A stretch of DNA of 36,722 nucleotides from Prochlorococcus sp. AG-355-P16 (GCA_003278525.1 QCEQ01000014.1:1-36722); one strand, 5' to 3'; shown: positions 1-11,620, numbered from the stretch's first letter. Notes: generated from the letters alone by a model not told the origin. A program made the numbers and translations.

Positions 1-923
<923 letters not shown>

Positions 924-928
924 AAACT

Positions 929-2500
929 ATGGAATTAACTCTTTGGACTTATGAAGGACCGCCACATATTGGTGCTATGAGAATTGCCTCGTCAATGAAA
1001 GACATTCATTATGTGCTTCATGCCCCCCAAGGAGATACATATGCAGATCTTCTCTTTACCATGATCGAGAGGAGGGGGCAAAGGCCTCCAGTAACTTATA
1101 CAACTTTTCAGGCTAGAGACCTTGGAGGCGATACAGCAGAATTAGTGAAGAAAAATATTAAGGAAGCGGTTGAACGATTCAAACCCAAAACTCTTTTAGT
1201 CGGAGAAAGTTGTACAGCAGAACTTATTCAAGACCAACCTGGAGCACTTGCGAAAGGGATGGGGTTTGATATGCCGATTGTTAACCTTGAATTACCTGCT
1301 TATAGCAAGAAAGAAAATTGGGGGGCCTCAGAAACCTTTTATCAACTAACAAGAACCCTTTTAAAAGAAAAAGTAAGTTCTTCAGACAAAATAAATCCCC
1401 TCAGGTGGAAGGAATTAGGTAGGAGACCAAAAGTTAATATACTTGGCCCTTCATTACTAGGATTTAGATGCAGAGATGATGTAATCGAAATTCAACGCAT
1501 ACTTTCGGAACAAGGTATAGATACAAACGTAGTTGCTCCTTTAGGTGCTAGTCCTGATGATATTGAAAGACTAATTGATGCGGATATAAATATCTGTCTT
1601 TATCAAGAAATTGCTGAAGCTTCATGTGAATGGCTTAAACGGAACTTTGGAATGGAATATACGAAGACTATTCCTATTGGAATAAAAAATACAATTGAAT
1701 TTATAAATGAAGTTCATGAGAAATTAGATCTTCCTCTAACGAATAAGGAAGAATTAGAAAATAAATCAAAACTTCCTTGGTACTCAAAATCAGTTGACTC
1801 TAATTATCTAACTGGTAAAAGAGTTTTTATTTTTGGTGATGGAACACATGCAATTGCAGCAGCCAAAATTGCTAAGGAAGAATTGGGTTTTGAAGTAGTG
1901 GGTCTTGGAACATACAGCAGGGAGATGGCCAGGCATGTAAGAGCTACTGCAAAAGATCTTAATATAGAAGCTCTGATAACTAACAATTATCTAGAAGTGG
2001 AAGATGCCATGAAAAAGGCCGCCCCTGAACTAGTTTTAGGGACCCAAATGGAAAGACATAGTGCAAAAAGACTCGGCATTCCATGCTCAGTAATTAGTAC
2101 ACCAATGCATGTTCAAGATGTTCCTGCAAGATATAGCCCTCAAATGGGATGGGAAGGAGCAAATGTGATTTTTGATGACTGGGTACATCCCCTAATGATG
2201 GGCTTAGAAGAGCATCTTATTGATATGTTCAAACATGACTTTGAGTTTGTTGATGGTCATCAAAGCCATTTAGGACATACAGCGACAAGCACAAATAACA
2301 ATTTAAATTCTGACGAGAAAAAAGAAAAAAATAGTCAAGAAGGAATTATCTGGACTGAATCTGGTAGAGCTGAATTAACAAAAGTTCCATTTTTTGTAAG
2401 AGGGAAAGTTAAAACAAATACTGAAAAATATGCAATCTTGAGAGGAATTCCAGAGATAAGCGATGAAACTCTTTACGATGCCAAAGCATATTTCAGTTGA
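929..2500 (+). CDS. chlB: Light-independent protochlorophyllide reductase subunit B
   Basis: ChlB is the second subunit of the DPOR NB heterotetramer and a homologue of NifK. It receives electrons from ChlL and helps form the protochlorophyllide pocket. The 523-residue protein begins [18 protein letters not shown], typical of ChlB. Asp36 (in [10 protein letters not shown]) matches the unusual aspartate ligand of the NB 4Fe-4S cluster known from DPOR structures. [12 protein letters not shown] segment lies near residue 303. The ATG is 5 nt after the chlN stop. The C-terminus ends in the usual small ChlB domain (about residues 470-523). It is full length with nothing unusual seen. A small hairpin follows at 2528-2545. 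Confidence 0.97.
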   Translation: MELTLWTYEGPPHIGAMRIASSMKDIHYVLHAPQGDTYADLLFTMIERRGQRPPVTYTTFQARDLGGDTAELVKKNIKEAVERFKPKTLLVGESCTAELIQDQPGALAKGMGFDMPIVNLELPAYSKKENWGASETFYQLTRTLLKEKVSSSDKINPLRWKELGRRPKVNILGPSLLGFRCRDDVIEIQRILSEQGIDTNVVAPLGASPDDIERLIDADINICLYQEIAEASCEWLKRNFGMEYTKTIPIGIKNTIEFINEVHEKLDLPLTNKEELENKSKLPWYSKSVDSNYLTGKRVFIFGDGTHAIAAAKIAKEELGFEVVGLGTYSREMARHVRATAKDLNIEALITNNYLEVEDAMKKAAPELVLGTQMERHSAKRLGIPCSVISTPMHVQDVPARYSPQMGWEGANVIFDDWVHPLMMGLEEHLIDMFKHDFEFVDGHQSHLGHTATSTNNNLNSDEKKEKNSQEGIIWTESGRAELTKVPFFVRGKVKTNTEKYAILRGIPEISDETLYDAKAYFS

Positions 2501-2527
2501 TTTTTACTAATAAAATATAATTAAGTC

Positions 2528-2545
2528 ATGAGTATTTTCACTCAT
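2528..2545. repeat. Small hairpin after chlB
   Basis: ATGAGT and ACTCAT form a 6-bp inverted repeat with a 6-nt loop, 27 nt after the chlB stop, in the 189-nt gap before chlL. It has no run of T immediately after it, so it is at best a weak terminator, an RNA processing site or a transcript-stabilising element. The rest of the gap is AT-rich with no recognisable RNA gene. It probably carries a chlL promoter and leader, but no single -10 box stands out. Confidence 0.35.
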
Positions 2546-2689
2546 AATCTAATAGATTTAATCCTAAAAGTTCAGTTATAAGAACATATTTCACACTTTT
2601 AATACAATTAAATACATATTTGTTTAGAAATATATTTCATGTGTATTTGCGCTGCAAGAATATAAATAATAATGTGTTTTAAGCTTTAA

Positions 2690-3583
<894 letters not shown>

Positions 3584-3594
<11 letters not shown>

Positions 3595-4588
3595 CAACCA
3601 ATTGGCGTGTTAAATCATATGTTTGTTGAGAGGTCTTCGTATCAATTATTCTTTTTGACAACTTTTGAGAAAAAGCTTTTCTACCAGTCTTCTGACGATT
3701 TCCCCAGCTCCAATGGACTGATGATTTAGCAAATTCTTTATAAGTTGCCACTTTAGCGACTCTCTCTCCTGCCAGTCTTTGTGAAACATATCCTTTTGTT
3801 ATGAATTTTTGAAATATCGGAAAAAGGAATCTAAATAACCAAGGTGTATCTCTAAAAAGTTTTGTATCAGCAACACATCCAGGATATAGAGAATTTACAA
3901 TAATCTTCTCTGCAGGATATCTCTTTGATAATTCCTGAACGGTCACCATGTTGCAAAGTTTACTATCCTTATAAGCCTTACCAGGTTTAAATTTCTTTCC
4001 ATTCGCCATACTTATTGGAGATAAAAAACCATTTTTGAATCCAGATAAATCTCCCAAATCAGCTGGGGCAGGAATGGGAATCCTTCCTCCAAGTTCTGAA
4101 TAATTAGCCGTAACAGTCCCTAATACTGTAATTCTTGGCTTAAATACAGTTGATTTGCCATTTAATACAATTTCTCTTTCAGAAGATAAAATATTTTCCA
4201 TAAGTAGGTTTATCATAAGAAAATGCCCAAAATGATTTACTGCCATAGAGTTTTCAAACCCCTGAGCAGACCTTTCAGGTCTCTTTAGTCTCGGCTTATA
4301 AACTGCTGCATTACAAATAAGAGAATTTATTGGCTTCTTAAATCTTTCTAATATTTCATCGCAACCTTTTCTCACATCATTCAAGTTAGAAAGATCTATT
4401 TCTATAAAGTGAACATTTTCAACTTCCTCTTTTGTCAAGAATTCCTCAGCTATTTTTATAGCTCTTTTATTTGATCGATTAACTGCTATAACCTCCCATC
4501 CAAATCTTAAAAGAGGTTTTAGAGTATTTAATCCAACGCCTGAAGTTGTTCCTGTTATTAGGACTAAACCCTTAATGTTCTTACTCAC
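3584..4588 (-). CDS. por: Light-dependent protochlorophyllide oxidoreductase
   Basis: POR reduces protochlorophyllide to chlorophyllide using NADPH and light. It is an SDR-family enzyme with a Rossmann motif TGTTSGVG near the N-terminus, a CNAAVY segment and the catalytic YKDSK (Tyr and Lys four apart) near residue 206. It duplicates in the light the reaction of the adjacent DPOR genes and is insensitive to oxygen. No ATG is available near the N-terminus. I chose GTG at 4588 (334 residues, beginning MSKNIKG); TTG at 4594 would add two residues. It converges on chlL with a 6-nt gap. Upstream on the same strand lie a small membrane protein (48-54 nt away) and psaM. Confidence 0.96.
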
Positions 4589-4642
4589 TAGCAAAAAAGT
4601 TAATTGAAAAATGAAAAGTAGGATGATTCAAGATCATCCTTA

Positions 4643-4990
4643 TCAACGCCATATTACTCTGATAATGTCCCTAGAAATTATTTGATCCTGATCCTTCATA
4701 AATCTTTGCTCACCTTCAGAAGAGAATAAATCATCAAACTTATCTGTTAAAAGATTAAATCTATATTTTTCATATAAAAATGATTCTTCAATTTCCCTTA
4801 ATCTGGTCAACCTTACTTTAGAACTATAGCCAAGCTTAATCAGGCTTATTATTGCTAAAAGGGAAAAGCTAATTTTTATAATTAAAAAAATCAATGATAC
4901 AAAATTATCCTGTTTCTGTTGTCTTTTTAAAAATACAGACCCAAAATATTTTTTGATGAAAATACTATTTTTATAAAAAGATTTTGACAA
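4643..4990 (-). CDS. Small bitopic membrane protein with coiled coil, FtsB/DivIC-like layout
   Basis: I do not recognise a named family. The 115-residue protein starts at TTG (no ATG is available) with a basic N-terminus (about 1-28). A hydrophobic segment at about 30-53 is probably one membrane helix. A charged, heptad-like stretch follows (about 59-90, RLREIEESFLYEKYRFNLL), and it ends in a conserved-looking tail RFMKDQDQIISRDIIRVIW. Short cytoplasmic N-terminus, one helix, short coiled coil and a basic/acidic tail is the layout of the divisome proteins FtsB/DivIC, whose tail also has a [KR]D..., [KR]..., VI[FW]-like pattern. This is inference from layout only. It lies between psaM and por, 48-54 nt upstream of por, so it may be co-transcribed with por. 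Confidence 0.75.
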   Translation of the reverse strand: MSKSFYKNSIFIKKYFGSVFLKRQQKQDNFVSLIFLIIKISFSLLAIISLIKLGYSSKVRLTRLREIEESFLYEKYRFNLLTDKFDDLFSSEGEQRFMKDQDQIISRDIIRVIWR

Positions 4991-5075
4991 ATTAAGTACT
5001 TGATATTTTTACTGAATAAATCAATTCAGTCTTACTTTATTATTACCTGATAAATTTTAAATTTTCTAATAAACT

Positions 5076-5180
5076 TTAGTTCCTACCTAAACTAATTCCT
5101 AGTCTTAATGCTAAAACTCCTGCATGCATAACAACTATGAGGCTTAATGCAATAAGGTTTATTGTTTGAGTTGGCTCCAT
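5076..5180 (-). CDS. psaM: Photosystem I reaction centre subunit XII
   Basis: This 34-residue gene begins ATG at 5180 and ends TAA at 5076. The translation starts [17 protein letters not shown] and ends RLGISLGRN: one membrane helix with a short polar N-terminus and a basic C-terminal tail. That matches PsaM, a peripheral single-helix subunit of photosystem I at the PsaA/PsaB interface that helps trimer stability in cyanobacteria. The ALRLG-type segment near the C-terminus is characteristic. It is monocistronic or the first gene of a unit running to por (85-nt gap to the next gene). There is no good Shine-Dalgarno just before the ATG. Its size makes it easy for gene finders to miss. Confidence 0.9.
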   Translation of the reverse strand: MEPTQTINLIALSLIVVMHAGVLALRLGISLGRN

Positions 5181-5233
5181 GGAAAAAAAAATTATTTTCT
5201 ATATTCTCCACCGAAAAGAGAAGATTTGAAACA

Positions 5234-5239
5234 CTATTA
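5234..5239 (-). promoter_or_regulatory. Possible -10 box for psaM
   Basis: On the minus strand TAATAG, preceded by TG (TGTAATAG), reads as an extended -10-like element about 54 nt before the psaM start. It would give a 5' leader of roughly 45-50 nt. The 102-nt gap is divergent with the lipoate-ligase-like gene, so promoters in both directions are expected. No -35 element is convincing. Confidence 0.25.
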
Positions 5240-5282
5240 CAAAATGATGTTACGTAATTAACAAATTGAAAGAAAAAATTTA

Positions 5283-6011
5283 TTGAAAATTATCATAAAT
5301 AAACCGACAAAGTTAATTTTGGGAATTGAAAATCAGGCTTTAATTTTTTCAACAAATAATTTACCTGGATTTGATCAAATGGCTTTAGATTTAAATTCTT
5401 TAGATCAGACAATTTCGAATCCCGAAATAATTCTCACATTGAGGTTCTACTATTGGACTGGGGATTGGCTATCAATTGGATTTCACCAAAAGGAAATTCC
5501 TCTTCACTGGAAAAATTTATTATCAAATGGGGAAATTAATATTGTTAGACGTCCCTCTGGAGGGGGAGCTGTTTTGCATTCAGGAGGCATAACGTATTCA
5601 TTAACATTCAAAAAAACTTACTATAAAGTCTTCAGTTATGAAATGGTTAATAATTGGTTAATTAAAAGTTTTGGAGAATTAGGTCTAAACTTACAATATG
5701 GTAATTTACGAAAATCAAGTATTAAAACGAATTGTTTTGGGACTTCATTAATTTCCGATTTAGTTGATCAGGATGGGTTTAAGAGAATAGGTAGTGCTCA
5801 ATTTCGTAAAAAAGGTGCATTCCTTCAACATGGAGAAATTCAAACAAATCCTTCAAGAGATTTGTGGTACAAATTATTCAAAGAAGAAGCTCCACCAAAA
5901 ATAAATTTAAAACTAACAAATGATGAAATAGTTCAACATTTGAGAAATTCATTCCTGGAAAATAATTCAAATATAAATTTCAAAAATGTTGCCATAGATA
6001 ATAAAAAATAG
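5283..6011 (+). CDS. Lipoate-protein ligase A / octanoyltransferase family protein
   Basis: This is a member of the biotin/lipoate protein ligase superfamily. It shows the signature RRPSGGGAVLH at 89-99 (lipoyl-AMP or octanoyl binding) and a KRIGSAQ segment whose Lys167 fits the conserved family lysine, followed by GAFLQHGEI. At 242 residues it is shorter than E. coli LplA, lacks its C-terminal accessory domain and resembles the short LipM/LplA-like proteins. It may transfer octanoate or lipoate to 2-oxoacid dehydrogenase E2 or the glycine cleavage H protein; which reaction cannot be told from sequence. The start is TTG at 5283. The first in-frame ATG, in DQMALD at residue 33, falls inside the fold (the family MALD region), so an upstream non-ATG start is needed. 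It converges on the M50 protease with 22 nt between stops. Confidence 0.85.
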   Translation: MKIIINKPTKLILGIENQALIFSTNNLPGFDQMALDLNSLDQTISNPEIILTLRFYYWTGDWLSIGFHQKEIPLHWKNLLSNGEINIVRRPSGGGAVLHSGGITYSLTFKKTYYKVFSYEMVNNWLIKSFGELGLNLQYGNLRKSSIKTNCFGTSLISDLVDQDGFKRIGSAQFRKKGAFLQHGEIQTNPSRDLWYKLFKEEAPPKINLKLTNDEIVQHLRNSFLENNSNINFKNVAIDNKK

Positions 6012-6033
6012 AAATTTTTAATGGAAAGAATTA

Positions 6034-7257
6034 TTAAAGATCTCCTTTCTGCTTCATTGAATTAATTATTCTAGGCAATTCAATTCCTAAGGGATAATTA
6101 TTTTTAAAGTTTAATTTGTTTACAATATCCGAAGGCAAATTAAAACCTAATTTATTTAAGACAAAGTTTCCAATTTTTGACCTATCAATAATCCCCAAAG
6201 GGATATTTGCAGCATTTAGAACCAATAAAAAACCTTCATTTGTTTCTTCAAGTCTTTCTATAGTTCTCCATAATTTATCGTTATAAGATACACTTTCAAA
6301 ACTATCGATTGGTTTCTTAAAATCTCCAACAAAGTTTTGTTCCCATTTTTTTAAGGAAACAGTTTTTAAAATATTCTCATCAATAAAACCGGTCCATCTA
6401 CCATTATTCGTAACAAAAAAATATTTATCCGATGCATCCTTCTTATTTTTTATTAACTTATTAAATTCTGAGAAATTTGAATCGTATTCAATTTTCCTCA
6501 AAGGTTTTAATTTGATCTCAGAAACTTTACTAAATTTAAGTATGTTTTCAATTTTTAAAAATTGACTTTCAGATTTTGAAGAATTAATTCCAAACAAACC
6601 CAAAAAAGAAAGAATAAAACCAAAATAAAAGTTAAATCTAAATAAACAAATTATCCCAAAAAATAAAACAAAAAAAGATAATAATAAATTTACTTTATTG
6701 AGGAAATTTCTTCCTTTATTTTTACTCCCTGAGAAATGCCAAATAATACTTTTTAATAAATTCCCTCCATCTAAAGAACCAATTGGAATCAAATTTAAGA
6801 AGCCTAAGAATAAATTAAATATACCTACTCTTGAAATTACATTAACTGCTATTTGTTCCTGAGATGCACTGTTATTACTAATTAAAAGTAAGATAGATGC
6901 TGTAGCGAAACATAAAAGAGGTCTTACAATTGCAATTTTTATATTACCTAAAGCAGTTTGACAATACTTATCTATTTGTAAAATTGCTCCTAAAAAATAA
7001 AAAGTAATTTTTTTTATTTTTACACCCTGATTAAGTGAAACAAAAGTATGAAAAACCTCATGAAAAATAATTGAAGATAATAAGAAAAAAGAAGTTAAAA
7101 ACCCTATAATCCAAGCTTCTTTATTATTGTAGATATCGCCAGAAGATAAATTGACCTGATTACTTATACTCCATGAGAATAAAAAGAGAATAACAAACCA
7201 ATAGGGATGAATTTTAAAGGGAATTCCCCATATTTTAAAAATTTGCCGACTTCTCAA
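6034..7257 (-). CDS. Site-2 protease (M50) family metalloprotease with CBS domains
   Basis: This is a predicted intramembrane zinc protease that would cleave membrane-spanning regulators. Hydrophobic helices lie at about 20-31 and 50-66, the zinc motif HEVFH is at 66-70, and further helices follow at 112-126, 143-160 and 187-225. The third zinc ligand motif, NLIPIGSLDGG, ends at 165. The C-terminal half (about 235-390) is soluble and looks like a divergent CBS pair, as in group-3 S2P proteins that sense nucleotides. The 407-residue length fits that subgroup. The start is TTG, just before the typical N-terminal run ending GIPFKIHPYW. It is divergent from trpF with a 40-nt gap. The substrate is unknown; RseP- or SpoIVFB-like cleavage of an anti-sigma factor is only an analogy. 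Confidence 0.88.
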   Translation of the reverse strand: MRSRQIFKIWGIPFKIHPYWFVILFLFSWSISNQVNLSSGDIYNNKEAWIIGFLTSFFLLSSIIFHEVFHTFVSLNQGVKIKKITFYFLGAILQIDKYCQTALGNIKIAIVRPLLCFATASILLLISNNSASQEQIAVNVISRVGIFNLFLGFLNLIPIGSLDGGNLLKSIIWHFSGSKNKGRNFLNKVNLLLSFFVLFFGIICLFRFNFYFGFILSFLGLFGINSSKSESQFLKIENILKFSKVSEIKLKPLRKIEYDSNFSEFNKLIKNKKDASDKYFFVTNNGRWTGFIDENILKTVSLKKWEQNFVGDFKKPIDSFESVSYNDKLWRTIERLEETNEGFLLVLNAANIPLGIIDRSKIGNFVLNKLGFNLPSDIVNKLNFKNNYPLGIELPRIINSMKQKGDL

Positions 7258-7297
7258 AAATAATCTCCGCTATATTTAGCAATAATATTAATCTTAC

Positions 7298-7969
7298 ATG
7301 CAGTATAATGATATGCCCAAGACTAATCCTTTAGTTAAAATCTGTGGACTAACTTCTGAAGAACAAGCTCTTCAAGTTGCTAAATTAGGAGCTAATGCCA
7401 TTGGCATTATTTCGGTTGAAGAGTCGCCAAGGTATGTATCAGCTGAAATTAAGAAAAAAATATTTAAAACCCTAGAAAACTTTTATCCAAAAATCGATAG
7501 AGTAACTGTTGTGCAAAATTGTCCTATAGATTTAATTATCCAAAACTTCTTAGGCAACCCAAGTGAAACTATCATTCAATTACATGGAGATGAAGATATT
7601 GATTATTGCAAAGAAATAAGGAAAAAAATTCCCTATATTGGCCTATGGAAGGCTTTCAGAATAAAAACGGAAAAGGACATAGATAAAATAAAACCTTTTG
7701 AAGATTTTGTAGATGCGATACTACTTGATTCTTGGAATAAAGAAACATATGGAGGTTCAGGGAAAAAAATAAATTCTATTTATTTAAAGAATTTGCAATT
7801 TAGCAAACCATGGTTGTTGGCAGGTGGAATATCAATTGAATGGATTGATGAAATCCTTACTGACTTAAAACCAGATGGCTTAGATATTTCTAGTAGTATT
7901 GAAATATCTCCAGGTTTAAAAGATATAAAAAAAACAGAGGATCTTTTTAAGTTGTTAAAAAGATTTTAG
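7298..7969 (+). CDS. trpF: Phosphoribosylanthranilate isomerase
   Basis: TrpF catalyses the Amadori rearrangement of phosphoribosylanthranilate in tryptophan synthesis. The TIM-barrel hallmarks are present: VKICGLT with the catalytic cysteine near the N-terminus, AILLDSW with the catalytic aspartate, LLAGGIS and the phosphate-binding DGLDISSSIEISPGLKD near the C-terminus. Two ATGs are possible, 7298 and 7313. The second gives MPKTNPLVKICGL, closer to the family start. It stands alone here, not in a trp operon. Its stop TAG overlaps the stop codon of the convergent folE. Confidence 0.95.
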   Translation: MQYNDMPKTNPLVKICGLTSEEQALQVAKLGANAIGIISVEESPRYVSAEIKKKIFKTLENFYPKIDRVTVVQNCPIDLIIQNFLGNPSETIIQLHGDEDIDYCKEIRKKIPYIGLWKAFRIKTEKDIDKIKPFEDFVDAILLDSWNKETYGGSGKKINSIYLKNLQFSKPWLLAGGISIEWIDEILTDLKPDGLDISSSIEISPGLKDIKKTEDLFKLLKRF

Positions 7970-8706
7970 TAATTATTAGTAGCGGACTGCTGTTTTACAA
8001 GCTCAAAAAATTCTTGTTTTAAACTTAAATCGTGTCTAAAATCGCCTCTCACAACAGAATTAATCATGCTTGTATTAGGTTCTTTGACTCCCCTCCACTT
8101 CATACAATAATGTTGGGCCTTTACAATAATGCCTAAACCTTTAGGTTCGCAAAGTTTTTCAATTTCATCTGCGAGGATCATTACAGCTTCTTCCTGAATA
8201 TGAGGTCTTGAAAAAACCCAATCAGCAACTCTCGCAAATTTTGAAAGTCCTATGACTTTATTTCCAGGTTTTATACCTATCCAACACTCTCCTAGAATTG
8301 GTACTAAGTGATGTGAACATGCAGATCTGACCGAAATTGGACCAACTGTATAAATTTCATCAAGATTCTTGTCATTAGGAAAACTCGTAACTTTAGGTTG
8401 TTCATGATATCTGCCTTTAAAAACTTCATTTAGATACATTTTTGAAACTCTCTCAGCAGTTTCTTGAGTATTATGATCATTCTCAACATCGATTACGAGG
8501 GACTTTAGTAGGTCTTTAACTCTTGAGGCCACTTCTTTTTCTAAAATTTCTAATTCACCAGGATTTATAAAATCAGAAATATTATCGTTTGCACTAAATC
8601 TCGTACCAGAATTCTTAATTCTATCTCTTATAATTTCAGAAATTAATTTATTAGTAATCTGGTCGTCAAAGTTTCTAATATTATCGTTGGGTAATGTAGA
8701 GGTCAT
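7966..8706 (-). CDS. folE: GTP cyclohydrolase I
   Basis: FolE converts GTP to dihydroneopterin triphosphate, the first step towards folate and pterins. The zinc ligands are visible: Cys130 and the histidine pair 132-133 in CSHHLVP, and Cys201 in QHYC. The 71-residue spacing between the cysteines equals that of E. coli FolE. The conserved KVIGLSKFARV and SVVRGDFR segments are present. The 246 residues include an N-terminal extension of about 20 residues relative to E. coli. The last bases overlap the trpF 3' end on the other strand by 4 nt. It follows the SDR gene on the same strand after a 153-nt gap with its own candidate promoter, so it is probably transcribed separately. Confidence 0.97.
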   Translation of the reverse strand: MTSTLPNDNIRNFDDQITNKLISEIIRDRIKNSGTRFSANDNISDFINPGELEILEKEVASRVKDLLKSLVIDVENDHNTQETAERVSKMYLNEVFKGRYHEQPKVTSFPNDKNLDEIYTVGPISVRSACSHHLVPILGECWIGIKPGNKVIGLSKFARVADWVFSRPHIQEEAVMILADEIEKLCEPKGLGIIVKAQHYCMKWRGVKEPNTSMINSVVRGDFRHDLSLKQEFFELVKQQSATNNY

Positions 8707-8774
8707 AAAATTCTAAACAGAAAATTGTATGCAACTTAATTAACTGTATCTTCCAAGAGCTTAATTGCTCATAT

Positions 8775-8798
8775 ACTATATCACATTCTCTTGTTCAA
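8775..8798 (-). promoter_or_regulatory. Possible folE promoter
   Basis: On the minus strand TTGAAC (8793-8798) precedes TATAGT (8775-8780), 69 nt before the folE ATG. The spacer to TATAGT is only 12 nt; pairing TTGAAC with the overlapping TATATG (8770-8775) gives 17 nt. TATAGT alone is a good -10 match. The remainder of the 8707-8859 gap shows no tRNA or other RNA gene. Confidence 0.3.
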
Positions 8799-8859
8799 TC
8801 GGGTTCCAATAGTACTAAAAAAAATCACTGTTTTAAGATTAATCAAATAAACAGAATGT

Positions 8860-9594
8860 TTAAAAGGCTCCGCCAGAAGGCATCAAAGTCAAGTCTTCGA
8901 TCAATTGTGATTGAGGTTTATTAGCCATGTAGAGAATAGTTTCTGATACCTCTTTTGAGGAGAGCATAGAAGTTCTATCGAAATCAGAATTGATTGATTC
9001 GGAGTCCCAAAGAGGAGTATTGACTGAACCAAGAGTTATTGTGCAAGCTCTTATTGAATTAGATCTCTCCTCCTCCCTCAAGCATTTAGTAAACATAGCT
9101 AATGCAGATTTTGAAACACAATAAGCTCCCCATTGGGGGAATGCGTTATAAGAGGCATGACTACTAACATTAATAACTAAACCACCATTTTTTCTCATTT
9201 GAGGAATTATTGAACTACAAATTTGAAAAACACTTGTCAGGTTTATTTGAATAGTTTGTTCCCATTGTCCTAATTCCATTTCGAGTAAAGGGCTATTAAA
9301 CGCGCAACCGGCATTATTTATCAATACTGAAGGGCATCCATATTTCTCAATTGCCTCTTTAACACAATGCTCTATTTCAAGGGTATTAGATAAATCACAT
9401 TTTACTAGGTTAATTTTTGATTTAGTGGTCAACAGTTCGCTCTTTAGTTTCTCCATTAAATCCATATCCCTAGAGAGTAAAATTAAATCCCAGCCAGCAT
9501 TGGCAAAAGTAATTGCGGTAGATCTACCAATACCTTTCGTAGCACCCGTTATAAAAGCTAGTTTCAAGTTATTCAGTTTTTTGGGGGATTTCAC
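8860..9594 (-). CDS. Short-chain dehydrogenase/reductase
   Basis: This is a classical NAD(P)-dependent SDR: cofactor motif TGATKGIG, then NNAG, a catalytic serine in [10 protein letters not shown], and YCVSK as the Tyr-x-x-x-Lys pair, ending in a [10 protein letters not shown] segment after the active site. The substrate cannot be deduced; a 3-oxoacyl-ACP reductase or other lipid-linked role is suggested only by neighbouring accA and the alkane genes. No ATG is available. I chose GTG at 9594 because a purine-rich GAAGAGA lies 7-8 nt upstream (244 residues). TTG at 9609 or TTG at 9567 are alternatives. With the GTG start the gene overlaps the end of accA by 26 nt, so the two are translationally linked. 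Confidence 0.9.
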   Translation of the reverse strand: MKSPKKLNNLKLAFITGATKGIGRSTAITFANAGWDLILLSRDMDLMEKLKSELLTTKSKINLVKCDLSNTLEIEHCVKEAIEKYGCPSVLINNAGCAFNSPLLEMELGQWEQTIQINLTSVFQICSSIIPQMRKNGGLVINVSSHASYNAFPQWGAYCVSKSALAMFTKCLREEERSNSIRACTITLGSVNTPLWDSESINSDFDRTSMLSSKEVSETILYMANKPQSQLIEDLTLMPSGGAF

Positions 9595-10576
9595 TATAAA
9601 TCTCTTCAATATTATTTGCTTCGATAAATTTACCTAAAACCCTGAATTTTTTGTATCTTTCCTCAATTAATTGGTCTTCAGGCATTTGAAGTAGAGCATT
9701 CAGGTGTTTCTCAATAGCCTCTTTTAGTGTATTACCAGCATCTAAAGGAGCCCAATTATTCCCACCAGAAGGCTCTGGTAAAACCTCATCTATAATACCT
9801 AATTTAAGTAAATCTTTGCCTGTAATTTTAAGTGCTGATGCCGCTTCTGGTGCCTTCGCAGCATCTCTCCACAAAATTGATGCACATGCTTCTGGACTAG
9901 CAACCGTGTAAACACTGTGTTCAAACATTAGTAACCTATCGGCGACACCTATTCCAAGTGCACCTCCTGAACCTCCTTCTCCAATGACAGTAGCGACAAT
10001 GGGAACTTTCAATCCAAACATCTCTCGAAGATTTCTTGCAATTGCTTCACCTTGACCCTGTTCTTCAGCTTTTAAACCAGCATAAGCTCCAGGAGTATCA
10101 ATGAATGTAAGAATAGGCAAAGCGAATCTATTTGCATGCTGCATTAATCTAAGAGCTTTTCTGTAACCTCCTGGTTTTGCCATCCCAAAATTTCTAACTA
10201 CATTTTCTTTTGTATCCCTTCCTTTTTGATGCCCTAACATTAACACTGGTCTATTATTTATCGAACCTATCCCCCCAATTAATGCCATATCATCGCCACC
10301 ATTTCTGTCTCCATGTAATTCGATCCAGTCATCACAAAACATTTGAACAAAGTCCAAAGTACTTGGTCTTTGAGGATGTCTAGCTACCTGAATCTTTTGA
10401 GCAGGGGTGAGAGATTTAAATATTTCTTCTCTTCTTCTAGCAGCTAAGGTTTCAAGCTGTAGAAGCTGTTGACTAACATCTACCTCTGAATCTCGAGCTA
10501 ATTCTTTAATTTGCTCTATCTGCTTTTCAAGTTCAACAAGAGGCTTTTCAAAATCAAGCAGGTAACGTTTAGCCAT
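9569..10576 (-). CDS. accA: Acetyl-CoA carboxylase carboxyltransferase subunit alpha
   Basis: AccA with AccD transfers CO2 from carboxybiotin to acetyl-CoA, giving malonyl-CoA for fatty acid synthesis. The 335-residue protein has the N-terminal helical [12 protein letters not shown] segment, [33 protein letters not shown]-like and [10 protein letters not shown] motifs, and [16 protein letters not shown], all typical of AccA. It starts 3 nt after the aar stop on the same strand and overlaps the SDR gene downstream. Its position next to aar places the source of malonyl-CoA beside an enzyme that drains acyl-ACP into aldehydes. Confidence 0.98.
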   Translation of the reverse strand: MAKRYLLDFEKPLVELEKQIEQIKELARDSEVDVSQQLLQLETLAARRREEIFKSLTPAQKIQVARHPQRPSTLDFVQMFCDDWIELHGDRNGGDDMALIGGIGSINNRPVLMLGHQKGRDTKENVVRNFGMAKPGGYRKALRLMQHANRFALPILTFIDTPGAYAGLKAEEQGQGEAIARNLREMFGLKVPIVATVIGEGGSGGALGIGVADRLLMFEHSVYTVASPEACASILWRDAAKAPEAASALKITGKDLLKLGIIDEVLPEPSGGNNWAPLDAGNTLKEAIEKHLNALLQMPEDQLIEERYKKFRVLGKFIEANNIEEIYSEIPQKTE

Positions 10577-10579
10577 AAT

Positions 10580-11620
10580 TTAGACAGTTAATACTTTAGG
10601 CTGCTTATCAAGTCCAATGGCGGAAAAACCATGCTTTAAAGAGGCTGCTCCAATAAATTCCATCTTTTCAAGGGAAATGTTATTTCTTCCCCAACTAAAG
10701 TTTGTATGACACTTTTCAAATTCTAAAATCATAGCTTCTGCAAAGCAAGCAAACATCTCTCGCTGAGGGTTTTGCATTTCCGCAAGCTCCATCATATTCC
10801 AACCAATATCATTGAAAAACTCTACTATACCTCCTTTTAAAACATAAATATTTTCACCCTGAAATTTTTCATCAAGATTTTTAGGGTATCCACCATCAAT
10901 CATTAAACATGGTTTTTTTAAGTTGTTAGTATCAATTTCAATAGTTTTAGGCATACTCGCAACCCACACAACAATATCCGCCTGAGGCAATGCCTCATCC
11001 AAACTTGTTATGATGCCACCATCTAATTCTTTTTGTAACAGCGCTAGAGGTTCTTGTTGTCTTGCTACCATAAGAAGTTCTGAAATCCCAGTTTTATTGA
11101 TAAGCCACCTACAAACAGCGCTACCAATATCACCTGTAGCACCAATTACAGCAACAGTTGCTTTTTTAAGGTCTATCCCAATGCGAGGAGCATTTATTTC
11201 TAGTTGCTTACAAATAACCCAGGCGGTATGAGTATTGCCAGTAGTAAACCTTTCCCACTCTAATGAAGTATTTCTAATTTGTTTATGCTGTAGAAGATTA
11301 AAATTCTCAAAAATAATAGAAGTAAATCCTCCTAAAGCGGTAATATTAATCCCTTTTTTCTGAGCTAGTTCCATAGCATTTAGTACTTTTCTTCTAGCGG
11401 TTTTAAACCTAGAAAGCATTTCAGGAACAAAGCACGAATCTATATAAGAACCTTCAATAGATATTCCGGTTGCACTTTTAACTTCTACATTTTCAACAAG
11501 CTGAGGAGGGGCAGTACACCAAACATCCAAGTCACCATCAGCAATATGATCAAAGCCTAGCAACGAGGCTTTTCTTTTTGCATCTTCAAAACTGGTTGAG
11601 TGGCCTATTAACCCAAACAT
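10580..11620 (-). CDS. aar: Long-chain acyl-ACP reductase (fatty aldehyde forming)
   Basis: Aar reduces fatty acyl-ACP (mostly C16/C18) to fatty aldehyde with NADPH. It is the first enzyme of the cyanobacterial alkane pathway. The 346-residue protein has the characteristic start [15 protein letters not shown], a cofactor motif [11 protein letters not shown] at 158-168 and the probable acyl-thioester cysteine Cys292 in MFACFAEAM. It lies downstream of ado with a 108-nt gap containing a stem-loop, and is followed after 3 nt by accA. The ado-aar-accA-SDR order matches the arrangement I know from other picocyanobacteria. Confidence 0.96.
   Translation of the reverse strand: MFGLIGHSTSFEDAKRKASLLGFDHIADGDLDVWCTAPPQLVENVEVKSATGISIEGSYIDSCFVPEMLSRFKTARRKVLNAMELAQKKGINITALGGFTSIIFENFNLLQHKQIRNTSLEWERFTTGNTHTAWVICKQLEINAPRIGIDLKKATVAVIGATGDIGSAVCRWLINKTGISELLMVARQQEPLALLQKELDGGIITSLDEALPQADIVVWVASMPKTIEIDTNNLKKPCLMIDGGYPKNLDEKFQGENIYVLKGGIVEFFNDIGWNMMELAEMQNPQREMFACFAEAMILEFEKCHTNFSWGRNNISLEKMEFIGAASLKHGFSAIGLDKQPKVLTV

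Noticed and set aside
1804..1986. 60-codon ORF antisense within chlB
   Set aside because: Lies entirely opposite conserved chlB coding sequence.
8707..8859. Possible tRNA in the folE upstream gap, prompted by a GGTTCC-like string
   Set aside because: No acceptor, D-arm or anticodon-arm pairing could be built on either strand.
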